Below are positions 23,485-31,953 of a stretch of 56,200 nt of DNA, in pieces; positions within the stretch are counted from its first letter, which is position 1, and each line of letters opens with the position of its first letter. The stretch covers positions 1 through 56,200 of the forward strand of contig CACZKM010000004.1 in the NCBI GenBank assembly GCA_902781745.1, written 5' to 3'. The position numbers were made by a program, and so were the translations under genes. The DNA comes from Oscillospiraceae bacterium. GTDB taxonomy: Bacteria; Bacillota; Clostridia; Oscillospirales; Oscillospiraceae. The notes below the pieces were generated by a model. The model made no database searches and was not told the origin of the DNA. It worked only from the letters and a program-made list of their open reading frames with translations.

Positions 23485-24351
23485 ATGACCATGGCCGTCT
23501 GTGAGACCTGCTTCCGCCGCTGCGACCTGGCGGAGGGTCAGACCGGCTTCTGCGGGGCCCGGATCTGTGACGGGGACCGGGTCGTTCCCCAAAACTACGG
23601 CCGGGTCACCGCCCTGGCCCTGGACCCCATCGAGAAAAAGCCCCTGAACCGGTTTCATCCCGGCGGGCGGATCCTCTCCGTGGGGAGCTACGGGTGCAAT
23701 CTGCGCTGTCCCTTCTGCCAGAATCACGACATCTCCTGGTCCAAGGAGGCTCTGGCGCTGGAACAGACCGCGCCCGTCCTCGCCCCGGAGGAGCTGGCGG
23801 AGCTTGCCCTCCGGTATCGGGACCGGGGGAACCTGGGAGTGGCCTTCACCTACAACGAGCCCCTGGTGGGATGGGAATATGTCCGGGACGCGGCGAGGCT
23901 GGTGAAGGAGGCGGGGATGGTGAACGTCCTGGTCACCAACGGCACCGCCTCCCCGGCGGTCCTGGAGGCGCTGGCCCCCTGGATCGACGCCATGAACATC
24001 GACCTGAAGGGCTTCACCGACCGGTACTACCGGGAGGTCCTCTCCGGCAGCCGGGAGGCCGTGACGGCCTTCATTGCCCGGGCGGTCCAGGTCTGCCACG
24101 TGGAGCTGACCACCCTGATCGTCCCCGGAGAGAACGACAGCCCGGAGGAGATGCGGGCCATGACCCGGTGGATCGCCGGGCTGCGTGACGGAACGGGAAA
24201 GCTCATCGGCCCGGAGATCCCCCTCCACGTCACCCGGTTCTTTCCCCGGTTCCGCATGACCGACCGGCCGGCCACGCCGGTCCGGACCGTCCGCCGCCTG
24301 GCGGAGATCGCCGGGGAGGTTCTGGAACACGTCTACCCCGGCAATCTTTAA
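23485..24351 (+). CDS. amrS: AmmeMemoRadiSam radical SAM enzyme
   Basis: 288 aa. The radical SAM cluster is GCNLRCPFCQN (Cx3Cx2C, near residue 70). Before it lies an N-terminal cysteine set (CETCFRRCDL, GFCGARI) typical of AmrS and pyruvate-formate-lyase-activase relatives. Later motifs include GVAFTYNEPLVGWEYV and MNIDLKGFTDRYYREVLSGS, with HVTRFFPRF near the end. It should cleave S-adenosylmethionine to a 5'-deoxyadenosyl radical and act with the Memo-AMMECR1 protein encoded just upstream. GGAGGAGGG precedes two near ATGs (23485, 23491); the second has the better spacing. A terminator follows 5 nt after the stop. Confidence 0.9.
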   Translation: MTMAVCETCFRRCDLAEGQTGFCGARICDGDRVVPQNYGRVTALALDPIEKKPLNRFHPGGRILSVGSYGCNLRCPFCQNHDISWSKEALALEQTAPVLAPEELAELALRYRDRGNLGVAFTYNEPLVGWEYVRDAARLVKEAGMVNVLVTNGTASPAVLEALAPWIDAMNIDLKGFTDRYYREVLSGSREAVTAFIARAVQVCHVELTTLIVPGENDSPEEMRAMTRWIAGLRDGTGKLIGPEIPLHVTRFFPRFRMTDRPATPVRTVRRLAEIAGEVLEHVYPGNL

Positions 24352-24355
24352 TACG

Positions 24356-24439
24356 ATTCCCAAATAAACGCTTTCATTTGGGAATGGTATTAAGAAAGAC
24401 GCGCGCAAAAAAGGAGCCGCCCGGCGGGCAGCTCCTTTT
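24356..24439. terminator. Tandem hairpins between convergent genes
   Basis: ATTCCCAAAT (24356-24365) pairs with 24376-24385. A second GC-rich stem GGAGC...GCTCC (24413-24435), flanked by A6 and T4, works in both directions, ending amrS and the lipid kinase gene. The first stem recurs at 47890-47920. Confidence 0.75.
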
Positions 24440-24454
24440 GTTCTTGTCTTACGT

Positions 24455-25381
24455 TTACTTGCCGGGCTTCTCCACCGCCCCGTCCCCATGGACGATGCGG
24501 TAGGCGTTGTGGATGGCCTCGATCTCCGCCACCTGATGGGTGCCGCCGTCCTCCCCGTCCAGGGTCCAGGACAGGCCCTTCTCCGAGGTGATCTTCACCT
24601 TGGGGGTGGAGAAGGTGGTGAGCATGGAGTCCAGGTTGGTGGGGTCCAGGGTCAGCAGGGCGGGCACCGCCTCGGCCACGTCCTCCATGTGCTTCATGGG
24701 GGAGATCAGGGTGACCTCCAGCAGGCCGTCGGACAGGTCCGGGTGGCCGGGGGGGAAGTTCTTGAACCGCCCCACGGAGGTGGTGTTGCTCACCATGCCG
24801 TAGAGATAGTCCCCCTCGATGACCTTGTCCTCATACTCCACCTTCACATGGTGGGTCTTCCACATGGCCAGGGGGAGGCTCTTCATGGCCCCCAGCATAT
24901 AGGCGTTGTACCCCATGAGGTTCTTGAACCTCTGGGGGGTGTTGTAACTGACGTCGGTGAAGGCCCCGAAGGCCGCCACATAGAGAAAATTCCGGTCGTT
25001 GAACCGCCCCAGGTCGTGGATCTGGACGTCTCCCGTCACCGCCGTGGCCGCCAGCTCGTCCAGCTTGTCCGAGGGCAGGTCCAGGTTCTTGGAGAAGTCG
25101 TTGGTGGTGCCGATGGGGATGTAGCCGATCACCGGCGGCTCCGGCAGGCGGACCGCCCCGGAGATGGCCTCGCTGAGGGTGCCGTCCCCCCCGGCCACCA
25201 CCACCCGGTCAAAGTCCCCGGACCAGCGCTCCACGGCGTCCCCGGCGTCTCCCCGGTACTGGGTGGGGTAGGCGGTGACCAGACACCCCTTCTCGGTCAT
25301 GGCGTTGATCATGGCGGAGAGCTCCGCCCAGTTCTTGTTCTTCCCGGCGTGGCGGTTATAGACAAAAAGTACGCGCTGCAT
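24455..25381 (-). CDS. Diacylglycerol/lipid kinase family protein (YegS/DgkB-like)
   Basis: 308 aa, start MQRVLFVYNRHAGKNKNWAE with GGAGG upstream. The kinase core shows NRHAGK, VVVAGGDGTLSEAI (nucleotide-binding GGDGT) and IGYIPIGTTNDFSKNL, followed by the C-terminal beta-rich half (GDYLYGMVSNTTSVGRFKNF, SDGLLEVTLI). The length matches soluble Gram-positive DgkB proteins, which recycle diacylglycerol from lipoteichoic acid synthesis at the membrane. Exact lipid specificity cannot be read. It is transcribed alone and is convergent with amrS. Confidence 0.88.
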   Translation of the reverse strand: MQRVLFVYNRHAGKNKNWAELSAMINAMTEKGCLVTAYPTQYRGDAGDAVERWSGDFDRVVVAGGDGTLSEAISGAVRLPEPPVIGYIPIGTTNDFSKNLDLPSDKLDELAATAVTGDVQIHDLGRFNDRNFLYVAAFGAFTDVSYNTPQRFKNLMGYNAYMLGAMKSLPLAMWKTHHVKVEYEDKVIEGDYLYGMVSNTTSVGRFKNFPPGHPDLSDGLLEVTLISPMKHMEDVAEAVPALLTLDPTNLDSMLTTFSTPKVKITSEKGLSWTLDGEDGGTHQVAEIEAIHNAYRIVHGDGAVEKPGK

Positions 25382-25453
25382 GGCACAGCCTCCTTTTTTA
25401 CTCATTCTTACAAGGATTGGAAATTATCCTCATAATAGCATAGATCTTTCCCG

Positions 25454-25483
25454 TTGACAATCGTTGTTATTCCGGGATATACT
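25454..25483 (+). promoter_or_regulatory. Promoter of the ylmH-DUF896 operon
   Basis: TTGACA (25454-25459), 18-bp spacer, TATACT (25478-25483). It leaves a leader of about 48 nt before the GTG start. Confidence 0.75.
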
Positions 25484-25537
25484 GGCATTTAAGCTTTGAT
25501 TATCGGACGATTTGGACAAAAAGGAGGGCTCCCAGCC

Positions 25538-26335
25538 GTGAACAAGACCGACCTTCTGGACCGCTACGCCCGGGACGGGGACCAGCGGCTTCTTCTGGCC
25601 CGGGTGCTGGACCAGCAGCAGCTGGCGGAGCAGCGAGGCGTTCCCGCCCACACGGGCTTCCTCTCCCCGGCGGAGCAGGCGGTGAGCGCCGACCTTCTCA
25701 TGGCCGCCGCCCCGGGCCGGGGGATCCTCTTCGGGGGCTACGAGGGGGCGGAGCGGAAGCTCTGGGCCTTCCTGCCGGACTGGCTGGAGGAGGAAGTCTG
25801 GCGGGCGAGCGAGGACTGCCCCGTGGCCGCCCTGGCGGTCTCCGTGCCCCCCATGGCCAGCCTCACCCACCGGGACTACCTGGGCTCCCTCATGGGCCTG
25901 GGCCTCACCCGGGAGAAGATCGGGGACATCCTCCTGGTGGCGGGCGGGGCCCAGGTCCTGGTCCTCCGGGAGACCCTCCCCATCCTCCTGGCCCAGTGGG
26001 AGAAGGCCGGGCGGTATCCCGTGACCCTCTCCCCCATGGCCCTGGCGGACCTCACCCCCGCCCCGGGGGAGGTCAGGCGCCTCCGGGCCACCGCCGCCTC
26101 CCTGCGGCTGGACGCCGTCCTGGCCGCCGGGTTCTCCATCCCCCGGAGCCGAGCCGCGGAGCTCATCCGGGCGGGCCGGGTGATGGTGGACCACCGCCCC
26201 GCGGAAAAAGGGGACAGGACCGTGGAGGCGGGGGCCGTCCTCACCTGCCGGGGGTTGGGGAAATGCGTCCTCACCGACGCCGGGGGCACCAGCCGCCGGG
26301 GCCGGATCGTCCTGGAATTTGACCGTTACATCTGA
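25538..26335 (+). CDS. ylmH: YlmH-family S4-domain RNA-binding protein
   Basis: 265 aa. The N-terminal domain has the YlmH pattern (DQQQLAEQRG, GFLSPAEQAV, FGGYEGAERK, SVPPMASLTHRDYLGSLMGL, GLTREKIGDILL). The S4 domain occupies about residues 185-245 (LRLDAVLAAGFSIPRSRAAE, LIRAGRVMVDH). Relatives bind ribosomal or cell-division-linked RNA, and YlmH of Bacillus acts in ribosome quality control. Start GTG 25538 with AGGAGGG eight bases upstream; the frame from 25496 overlaps the promoter. It is usually found beside divIVA/ftsZ-region genes; here it stands with DUF896 instead. Confidence 0.88.
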   Translation: MNKTDLLDRYARDGDQRLLLARVLDQQQLAEQRGVPAHTGFLSPAEQAVSADLLMAAAPGRGILFGGYEGAERKLWAFLPDWLEEEVWRASEDCPVAALAVSVPPMASLTHRDYLGSLMGLGLTREKIGDILLVAGGAQVLVLRETLPILLAQWEKAGRYPVTLSPMALADLTPAPGEVRRLRATAASLRLDAVLAAGFSIPRSRAAELIRAGRVMVDHRPAEKGDRTVEAGAVLTCRGLGKCVLTDAGGTSRRGRIVLEFDRYI

Positions 26336-26357
26336 CGCATAATAAGGAGACATACCC

Positions 26358-26573
26358 ATGACAGAAGAACGCATCGCCCGGCTCAACGAGCTGGCCCGGA
26401 AGAAAAAGACCATCGGCCTGACCGAGGAGGAAAAGGTGGAGCAGGCCATGCTCCGCCAGGAGTACCTGGCCGCCATCCGGGCCAGCCTCACCGCCCAACT
26501 GGACAACGTCTATTACGTGGACGACCAAGGCAACGAGCAGAAGCTGAAAAAGAAGGACGAGCCTCTGTCCTGA
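26358..26573 (+). CDS. DUF896 (YnzC/UPF0291) protein
   Basis: 71 aa, MTEERIARLNELARKKKTIG start, then LTEEEKVEQAMLRQEYLAAI. This is the two-helix hairpin typical of YnzC-like proteins. The family occurs across Firmicutes and in Bacillus is linked to the SOS operon yneA-yneB-ynzC. Function unknown. It follows ylmH by 22 bp and is closed by a strong terminator. Confidence 0.9.
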   Translation: MTEERIARLNELARKKKTIGLTEEEKVEQAMLRQEYLAAIRASLTAQLDNVYYVDDQGNEQKLKKKDEPLS

Positions 26574-26593
26574 GGGCTCTCCCTGCCCCCATC

Positions 26594-26625
26594 CCCCTTC
26601 GCCCCCGGGGCGGAGGGGCTTTTTT
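26594..26625 (+). terminator. Rho-independent terminator after DUF896
   Basis: CCCCTTCGCCCC (26594-26605) pairs with GGGGCGGAGGGG (26607-26618, one G-T pair), followed by CT6. Confidence 0.8.
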
Positions 26626-26637
26626 CTCCCGTTCCCG

Positions 26638-26666
26638 TTGCGCCGGGCGGCCTTTTGTGCCATAAT
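26638..26666 (+). promoter_or_regulatory. Promoter of the YifB/ComM gene
   Basis: TTGCGC (26638-26643), 17-bp spacer, CATAAT (26661-26666), 42 nt upstream of the ATG. Confidence 0.6.
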
Positions 26667-26707
26667 GCAAGGTAGAAAAATATACCAACGCGAAAGGAGG
26701 CCCCCCC

Positions 26708-28228
26708 ATGCTGCAAAAGATCCGTTCCCTGGGGCTCCAGGGTCTGGCGGGGTATGAGGTCACCGCCGAGTGCGACCTCTCCCCCGGCCTGCCCAACTTC
26801 GATATCGTGGGCCTGCCGGACACGGCGGTGAAGGAGGCCCGGGAGCGGGTCCGGGCCGCCGCCCGGAACAGCGGCTTCCCCTTCCCCGTGGGGAGGATCA
26901 CCGTGAACCTGGCCCCGGCCAACCTGCGGAAATCGGGCACGGTCTACGACCTGCCCATTCTGGTGGGCATCCTGGCCGCCCACGGGCAGCTCATCTGGGA
27001 GGACGAGGCCAGCGCCTTTGTGGGGGAGCTCTCCCTCTCCGGCACCCTGCGCCCCGTGGTGGGGATGCTCCCCATGGCCCTGGCGGCGGAGCGGGCGGGG
27101 ATCCGGTCCCTCTTCGTCCCGGCGGCCTCCGCCCCGGAGGCCACCCTGGCCCGGGGGCTGACGGTCTACCCCGTGGAGACCGTGGCCCAGCTTGCGGACC
27201 ATCTCACCGGCCGGTCCCCCATCGCTCCCGCTGTCCCCTGGGCGGGGGATGCCTCCCCCGAGCCCCTGCCGGACTTTGACCAGGTCCGGGGCCAGGAGCA
27301 GGTGAAGCGGGTGCTGGAGATCGCCGCCGCCGGAGGCCATAACGTGCTGCTGGTGGGCCCGCCGGGGTCGGGCAAGAGCATGGCGGCCAAGCGGCTGCCC
27401 TCCATCCTGCCCCCCATGACCCGGGCGGAGGCCCTGGAGGCCACGGAGATCCACTCGGTGATGGGCCTGACCACCAAGGACCGCCCCCTGCTGACGGCCC
27501 GGCCCTTCCGGTCCCCCCACCACACCACCTCGGCGGCGGGGATGGCCGGGGGCGGCAACCCCTATCCCAAGCCGGGGGAGATCTCCCTGGCCCATCACGG
27601 GGTCCTGTTCCTGGATGAGCTGCCGGAATTCCACAAGGACGTGCTGGAGATCCTCCGCCAGCCTATGGAGGAGGGAACGATCACCGTGGTTCGCTCGGCG
27701 GCCTCGGAGACCTTCCCCAGCGACTTCATGCTGGTGTGCGCCATGAACCCCTGCAAGTGCGGGTGGTACGGCCACCCCTCGGGCCGGTGCCGGTGCTCCC
27801 CCACCGATGTGAAGAAATACCTCTCCCGGCTCTCCGGCCCCCTGCTGGACCGCATCGACCTCTTCGTGGAGGTCCCGCCTCTGGAGTTCCAGAACCTGGC
27901 CGACCGGACGCCGGGGGAGTCCTCGGCCTCCATCCGGGCCCGGGTGGTGGCGGCCCGGGCCCGCCAGACCGCCCGGTTCGGCGAGACCGGCCCCGCCTGC
28001 AACGCGGGGATGGGCCAGGAGGAGCTGCGGACCTGCTGCGGGCTGGACCCGGCGGGGCAGGCCATCATGAAGGGGGCCTATGAGCACATGGGGCTCACGG
28101 CCCGGAGCTATGACCGCATCCTGCGGGTGGCTCGGACCATCGCCGATCTGGATGGCGCGGAGAATATCGCGCCGGAGCATCTGGCGGAGGCGATCCAGTA
28201 TCGGGAGCTGGCCTACTTTCAGCAGTGA
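26708..28228 (+). CDS. YifB/ComM-family Mg-chelatase-like AAA+ ATPase
   Basis: 506 aa, the normal length. The N-terminal ChlI/Lon-like domain has PNFDIVGLPDTAVKEARERV and PANLRKSGTVYDLP. The AAA+ part has Walker A VGPPGSGKSMAAKRL (near 215), the HTTS loop SPHHTTSAAGMAGGG, Walker B GVLFLDELPEF and PCKCGWYGHP with a Cys cluster (NPCKCG..GRCRCS). ComM in Gram-negatives is a hexameric branch-migration helicase used in natural transformation; Firmicute members are less studied. Strong AAGGAGG site. It is a single gene followed by the repeat tract. Confidence 0.92.
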   Translation: MLQKIRSLGLQGLAGYEVTAECDLSPGLPNFDIVGLPDTAVKEARERVRAAARNSGFPFPVGRITVNLAPANLRKSGTVYDLPILVGILAAHGQLIWEDEASAFVGELSLSGTLRPVVGMLPMALAAERAGIRSLFVPAASAPEATLARGLTVYPVETVAQLADHLTGRSPIAPAVPWAGDASPEPLPDFDQVRGQEQVKRVLEIAAAGGHNVLLVGPPGSGKSMAAKRLPSILPPMTRAEALEATEIHSVMGLTTKDRPLLTARPFRSPHHTTSAAGMAGGGNPYPKPGEISLAHHGVLFLDELPEFHKDVLEILRQPMEEGTITVVRSAASETFPSDFMLVCAMNPCKCGWYGHPSGRCRCSPTDVKKYLSRLSGPLLDRIDLFVEVPPLEFQNLADRTPGESSASIRARVVAARARQTARFGETGPACNAGMGQEELRTCCGLDPAGQAIMKGAYEHMGLTARSYDRILRVARTIADLDGAENIAPEHLAEAIQYRELAYFQQ

Positions 28229-29497
28229 GGGCTGTCCTGGCTTCGGACAGGCGGCGCTGCGACCAGTAGTACCTACAGAGATACCGTCGGGTATTCAGCG
28301 AACGTCGCTGGGGGCGGGTGACCTCGATCCTGACCGCCTGTAGTCCGACTATATCCATGGCCGGTTAGGGCGGCGCTGCTGCCAGTAGTACCTACAGAGA
28401 TACCGTTGGGTATTCAGCAATCGTTGCTGGGCGGGTGGGTATGTACTCACCTTACCGTCTGTACGCCTACTGTTACGCACCGGGTTTAGGGCTGCCGCCC
28501 TACCGGGGTCGAACTGTCCGGGGGACAGTTCGATTCAATCCAAGGCGAAGCCACCTTGATTTCTGGCCTGCCCGGCCAGGTCGAACAGTCCGGGGGGCTG
28601 TTCGATCAAATCCAAAGCGAAGCTACCTTGATTCTTTCCGGCTTTTCTGGAAAAGCCGGGGGAAAAGCACCAGGGGGGTGCGCCCCCCTGGACCCCAGGG
28701 GACTCGTGGAGTAACCACCGGTCGTCGCACAGCACGCGCCATGTGGTCGCTTGCTGTTGCCGCCTGCAACTGTTTTTGTGTTTGGTTGTTGAGAATTGGA
28801 TTATGTGGGGGTAGTGGCTCTTTGCTGATTCGTGGGCAGCTTTTGCTTTATTTGCGGGGTTGCTCAAACCTCTCGGCCCCCCTTGCCAAGGGGGGCTGTC
28901 AGCGAAGCTGACTGGGGGGTGGAGACGTTGAGGGGCGGAGTATCGTTGCGTATAAGGAGCGATACGTCCCATCTTCTGTTGCAACGTTCCTGTTGCAACG
29001 TTCCTGTCGTAACTCTCCTGTCGTAACGATATCGCTCCCTGCAACGTAGCCACCCTTCCGTCATTTGCTTCGCAAATGCCACCTCCCCTTGGCAAGGGGA
29101 GGCAAGAGGCAGTGCGTTACTTCAACCAACAGCAACTATCCCCACAAAATCCAGTATTCATCAACCTAACTTCGATGCGTCGGAGAGCCAAAGAACCCGC
29201 ACCACAAAAGAACGGGTGCAGCACCTAACGAAAGCAGAACACCCCACCGACGCGAGCGCCTATAATAAGGGGGTCCAGGGGGAACCCCCTGGGCGTTTTC
29301 CGTCCCCTTTTGCGCCCAAAAGGGGACTCCCCGCCGGATAGGCGGCCCGTCCGGCGAGGACACCCCGCAGGGCGTCGCCCTAACAAACTACAAACCTGTA
29401 GGAGCACAGGCGGTCACGATCTCGGTCACCCACCCATCCCCCATCCAACGGATACAAAAAAGGGCCCCTGCGCCCTCGCAACAAAGGAGAATCCACC
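28229..29497. repeat. 1.27-kb intergenic mosaic repeat tract, copy 1
   Basis: No gene is supported. The tract starts with two tandem copies of a unit around AGTAGTACCTACAGAGATAC (28267 and 28389). GGGCTGCCGCCCTACCGGGG and GAACTGTCCGGGGGACAGTTC hairpins follow. Next come a block ending GTTTGGTTGTTGAG, two palindromes with TTGGCAAGGGG or CTTGCCAAGGGG arms (28875-28925, 29060-29112), and a 3' block from GTGCGTTACTTCAAC (29118) to about 29300. Much the same order recurs in the same orientation at 55262-56200. Short frames in it are repeat-derived. Confidence 0.75.
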
Positions 29498-30697
29498 ATG
29501 ACCAACCAAACCGCATCCACCCCTCCGGCGGAGCTCATCCTCCTGAAGCTGGGCGAAGTGGTCCTCAAGGGCCTCAACCGCCGGGGCTTCGAGGAACGCC
29601 TCATCGGCAACGCCAAGCGCCGGCTGAAAAAGCACGGGACCTTCAAGGTCACCTCCCGGCAGTCCATCGTCTACGTGGAGCCCCTGTCCGATTCCTGCGA
29701 CATGGACGGGGCCTACGACACCCTGTGCAAGCTCTTCGGCGTGGTGGGGGTCTCCCGGGCCAAGGCCTGCGAGAAGACCCCCGAGGCCATCTTCGCCGCC
29801 GCCGCCGACTACCTCCGGGACGACCTCCTGGCCGCTTCCACCTTCAAGGTGGAGTCCAAGCGGTCGGACAAGGCCTTCCCCATGAACTCCATCCAGCTCA
29901 GCCAGTATGTGGGGGGCGAGCTGGACGAGGCCTTCCCCCACCTCAAGCCCGATATGCACGACCCCGACGTGACCGTCCACTGCGAGGTCCGGGACTTCGC
30001 CGCCTACGTCCACGCCAACCCCGCCCCCGGGGCCGGCGGCCTTCCCGTGGGCATGGGGGGCCGGGCGGTCTCCCTTCTCTCCGGGGGCATCGACTCCCCC
30101 GTGGCCTCCTGGATGATGGCCAAGCGGGGGGTGGCCCTGGAGATGGTCCACTTCTTCAGCTACCCCTACACCTCCCCCGAGGCCAAGGACAAGGTCCTCC
30201 AACTGGCCCAGCTCCTCACCCCCTGGTGCGGGCGGCTCACCGTCCATGTGGTCCCCTTCACCGAGATCCAGGAGGAGCTCCGCCGGTCCTGCCCGGAGCC
30301 CCTGTTCACCCTCCTCATGCGCCGGTTCATGATGCGCATCTCCGAACGGGTGGCCCAGCGCATCGGGGCCCACGGCCTGGTCACCGGGGAGTCCCTGGGC
30401 CAGGTGGCCAGCCAGACCATGGACGCCATGGCCGTGACCAACGCGGTGGTGGACCTCCCCGTCTTCCGGCCCGTGGTGGGCATGGACAAGGAGGAGATCA
30501 TCCGCATCGCAAGAAACATCGGCACCTTCGAGACCTCCATCCTCCCCTACGAGGACTGCTGCACCGTCTTCACCCCCCGGCACCCCAAGACCCACCCCAC
30601 ACGGGAGGAACTGGAGGAGGCCGAGACCAAGCTCGACGTGGAGGGCCTCATCCGGAAGGCCGTGGACGGCATTGAACGGGTGGTGATGGAGCCGTGA
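29498..30697 (+). CDS. thiI: tRNA 4-thiouridine synthetase ThiI
   Basis: 399 aa, the short Gram-positive form lacking the C-terminal rhodanese domain. The NFLD and THUMP domains occupy the first 165 residues (LILLKLGEVVLKGLNRRGFE; FKVESKRSDKAFP). The PP-loop ATP pyrophosphatase follows with SLLSGGIDSPVASWMM, then MVHFFSYPYTSPEA, TGESLGQVASQT and a CCTVF Cys pair. It adenylates U8 of tRNAs for sulfur transfer and may also help thiamin thiazole synthesis. ATG 29498 with AAAGGAG. Its stop overlaps the cinA start (GTGA). Confidence 0.94.
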   Translation: MTNQTASTPPAELILLKLGEVVLKGLNRRGFEERLIGNAKRRLKKHGTFKVTSRQSIVYVEPLSDSCDMDGAYDTLCKLFGVVGVSRAKACEKTPEAIFAAAADYLRDDLLAASTFKVESKRSDKAFPMNSIQLSQYVGGELDEAFPHLKPDMHDPDVTVHCEVRDFAAYVHANPAPGAGGLPVGMGGRAVSLLSGGIDSPVASWMMAKRGVALEMVHFFSYPYTSPEAKDKVLQLAQLLTPWCGRLTVHVVPFTEIQEELRRSCPEPLFTLLMRRFMMRISERVAQRIGAHGLVTGESLGQVASQTMDAMAVTNAVVDLPVFRPVVGMDKEEIIRIARNIGTFETSILPYEDCCTVFTPRHPKTHPTREELEEAETKLDVEGLIRKAVDGIERVVMEP

Positions 30698-31944
30698 GCC
30701 ACACCGCCGAGCTTATCGCCGTGGGCACCGAGCTGCTTCTCGGCAACATCGCCAACACCGACGCCCAGATGATCTCTCAGGGGCTCTCCGCCCTGGGCAT
30801 CAACGTCTTTTACCACACGGTCGTGGGGGACAACCCGGACAGAGTCCGCCAGGCGGTGGACATCGCCAGGGGCCGGGCGGACATCATCATCACCACCGGC
30901 GGCCTGGGCCCCACCTGCGACGATCTGACGAAGGTGGCCCTGGCCTCGGCCTTCGGGAAGGAGCTGTACTACGACGAGCCCTCCGCCCAGCGCATCCGGG
31001 ACCGGTTCGCCGCCATGGAGCGGCCCATTACGGAGAACAACTACCAGCAGGCCATGCTCCCCCAGGGCTGCACCGTCCTGGACAACGACTGGGGCACCGC
31101 CCCCGGGGTGGCCTTTGAATCCGGCGGCGTCCACGTCATCATGCTCCCCGGCCCCCCCAGGGAGTGCGAGATGATGTTCAACTACCGGGCGGTTCCCTAT
31201 CTCAAGGGCCTCTCCGACGGGGTCATCGCCTCCCGGACCGTCAAGACCTTCGGCATCGGGGAGTCCGCCGCCGAGGAGAAGCTAAGGGCCCTGATGAATT
31301 CCCTCCACAACCCCACTCTGGCCCCCTACGCCAAGCCCTCGGGCACCGAGCTGCGGATCACCGCCCACGCCGACACCGAGGCGGAGGCCATGGCCCTCAT
31401 CGACCCCGTGGAGGCCCAGGTGAAGGAGATCCTGGGGGACGTGGTCATCGGGGTGAACGTGGAATCCGTGGAGGAGGTCTGTTTGTCTCTCCTGAAAGAG
31501 CAGGGCCTCACCCTGGGCGCCGCCGAGTCCTGCACCGGGGGCCTCATCGCCAAGTATATGACCGACCTGCCCGGCTCCTCGGCGGTGTTCCGGGGGGGCG
31601 TGGTCAGCTACACCGACGGGGTGAAGGCCGGCGTCCTGGGGGTCCCCCAGGGGCTGCTGGACCAGTACGGCGCGGTCTCCCCCCAGGTGGCGGAGGCCAT
31701 GGCCCGGGGGGCCAAGGCCGCTTTGGGCTGCGACATCGCCATCTCCTCCACGGGCATCGCCGGGCCGGACACCGACGACCGGGGCACCCCGGTGGGTCTG
31801 GTCTACCTGGGTCTGGCCTATGAGGACAAGTGCTATGTGAAAGAGTTCCACGCCGGCCACGTGGCAAGGGAGCGGGTGCGGCGGCAGTCCGCCCAGACCG
31901 CCCTGGACCTGGTGCGGCGGTATCTCACCGGCCTTTTGAAGTGA
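30694..31944 (+). CDS. cinA: CinA-family protein (nicotinamide-nucleotide amidase)
   Basis: 416 aa with both domains. The MoCF-like N-terminal half has AVGTELLLGNIANTDAQ, TTGGLGPTCDDLTK and MLPGPPRECEMMF, as in ADP-ribose pyrophosphatase-type CinA. The C-terminal PncC-type amidase has TLGAAESCTGGLIAKYMTDL, GVVSYTDGVK and SSTGIAGPDT. It recycles pyridine nucleotides (NMN deamidation) and is linked to competence in some species. The start is a GTG overlapping the thiI stop by 4 nt, showing translational coupling. Confidence 0.93.
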   Translation: MSHTAELIAVGTELLLGNIANTDAQMISQGLSALGINVFYHTVVGDNPDRVRQAVDIARGRADIIITTGGLGPTCDDLTKVALASAFGKELYYDEPSAQRIRDRFAAMERPITENNYQQAMLPQGCTVLDNDWGTAPGVAFESGGVHVIMLPGPPRECEMMFNYRAVPYLKGLSDGVIASRTVKTFGIGESAAEEKLRALMNSLHNPTLAPYAKPSGTELRITAHADTEAEAMALIDPVEAQVKEILGDVVIGVNVESVEEVCLSLLKEQGLTLGAAESCTGGLIAKYMTDLPGSSAVFRGGVVSYTDGVKAGVLGVPQGLLDQYGAVSPQVAEAMARGAKAALGCDIAISSTGIAGPDTDDRGTPVGLVYLGLAYEDKCYVKEFHAGHVARERVRRQSAQTALDLVRRYLTGLLK

Positions 31945-31953
31945 GGTGGTCCC

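Noticed and set aside
28229-29497. CRISPR array or RNA gene in the repeat tract
   Set aside because: Repeat units differ in length and spacing, with no uniform spacers and no cas genes; no known RNA fold could be recognised by eye.
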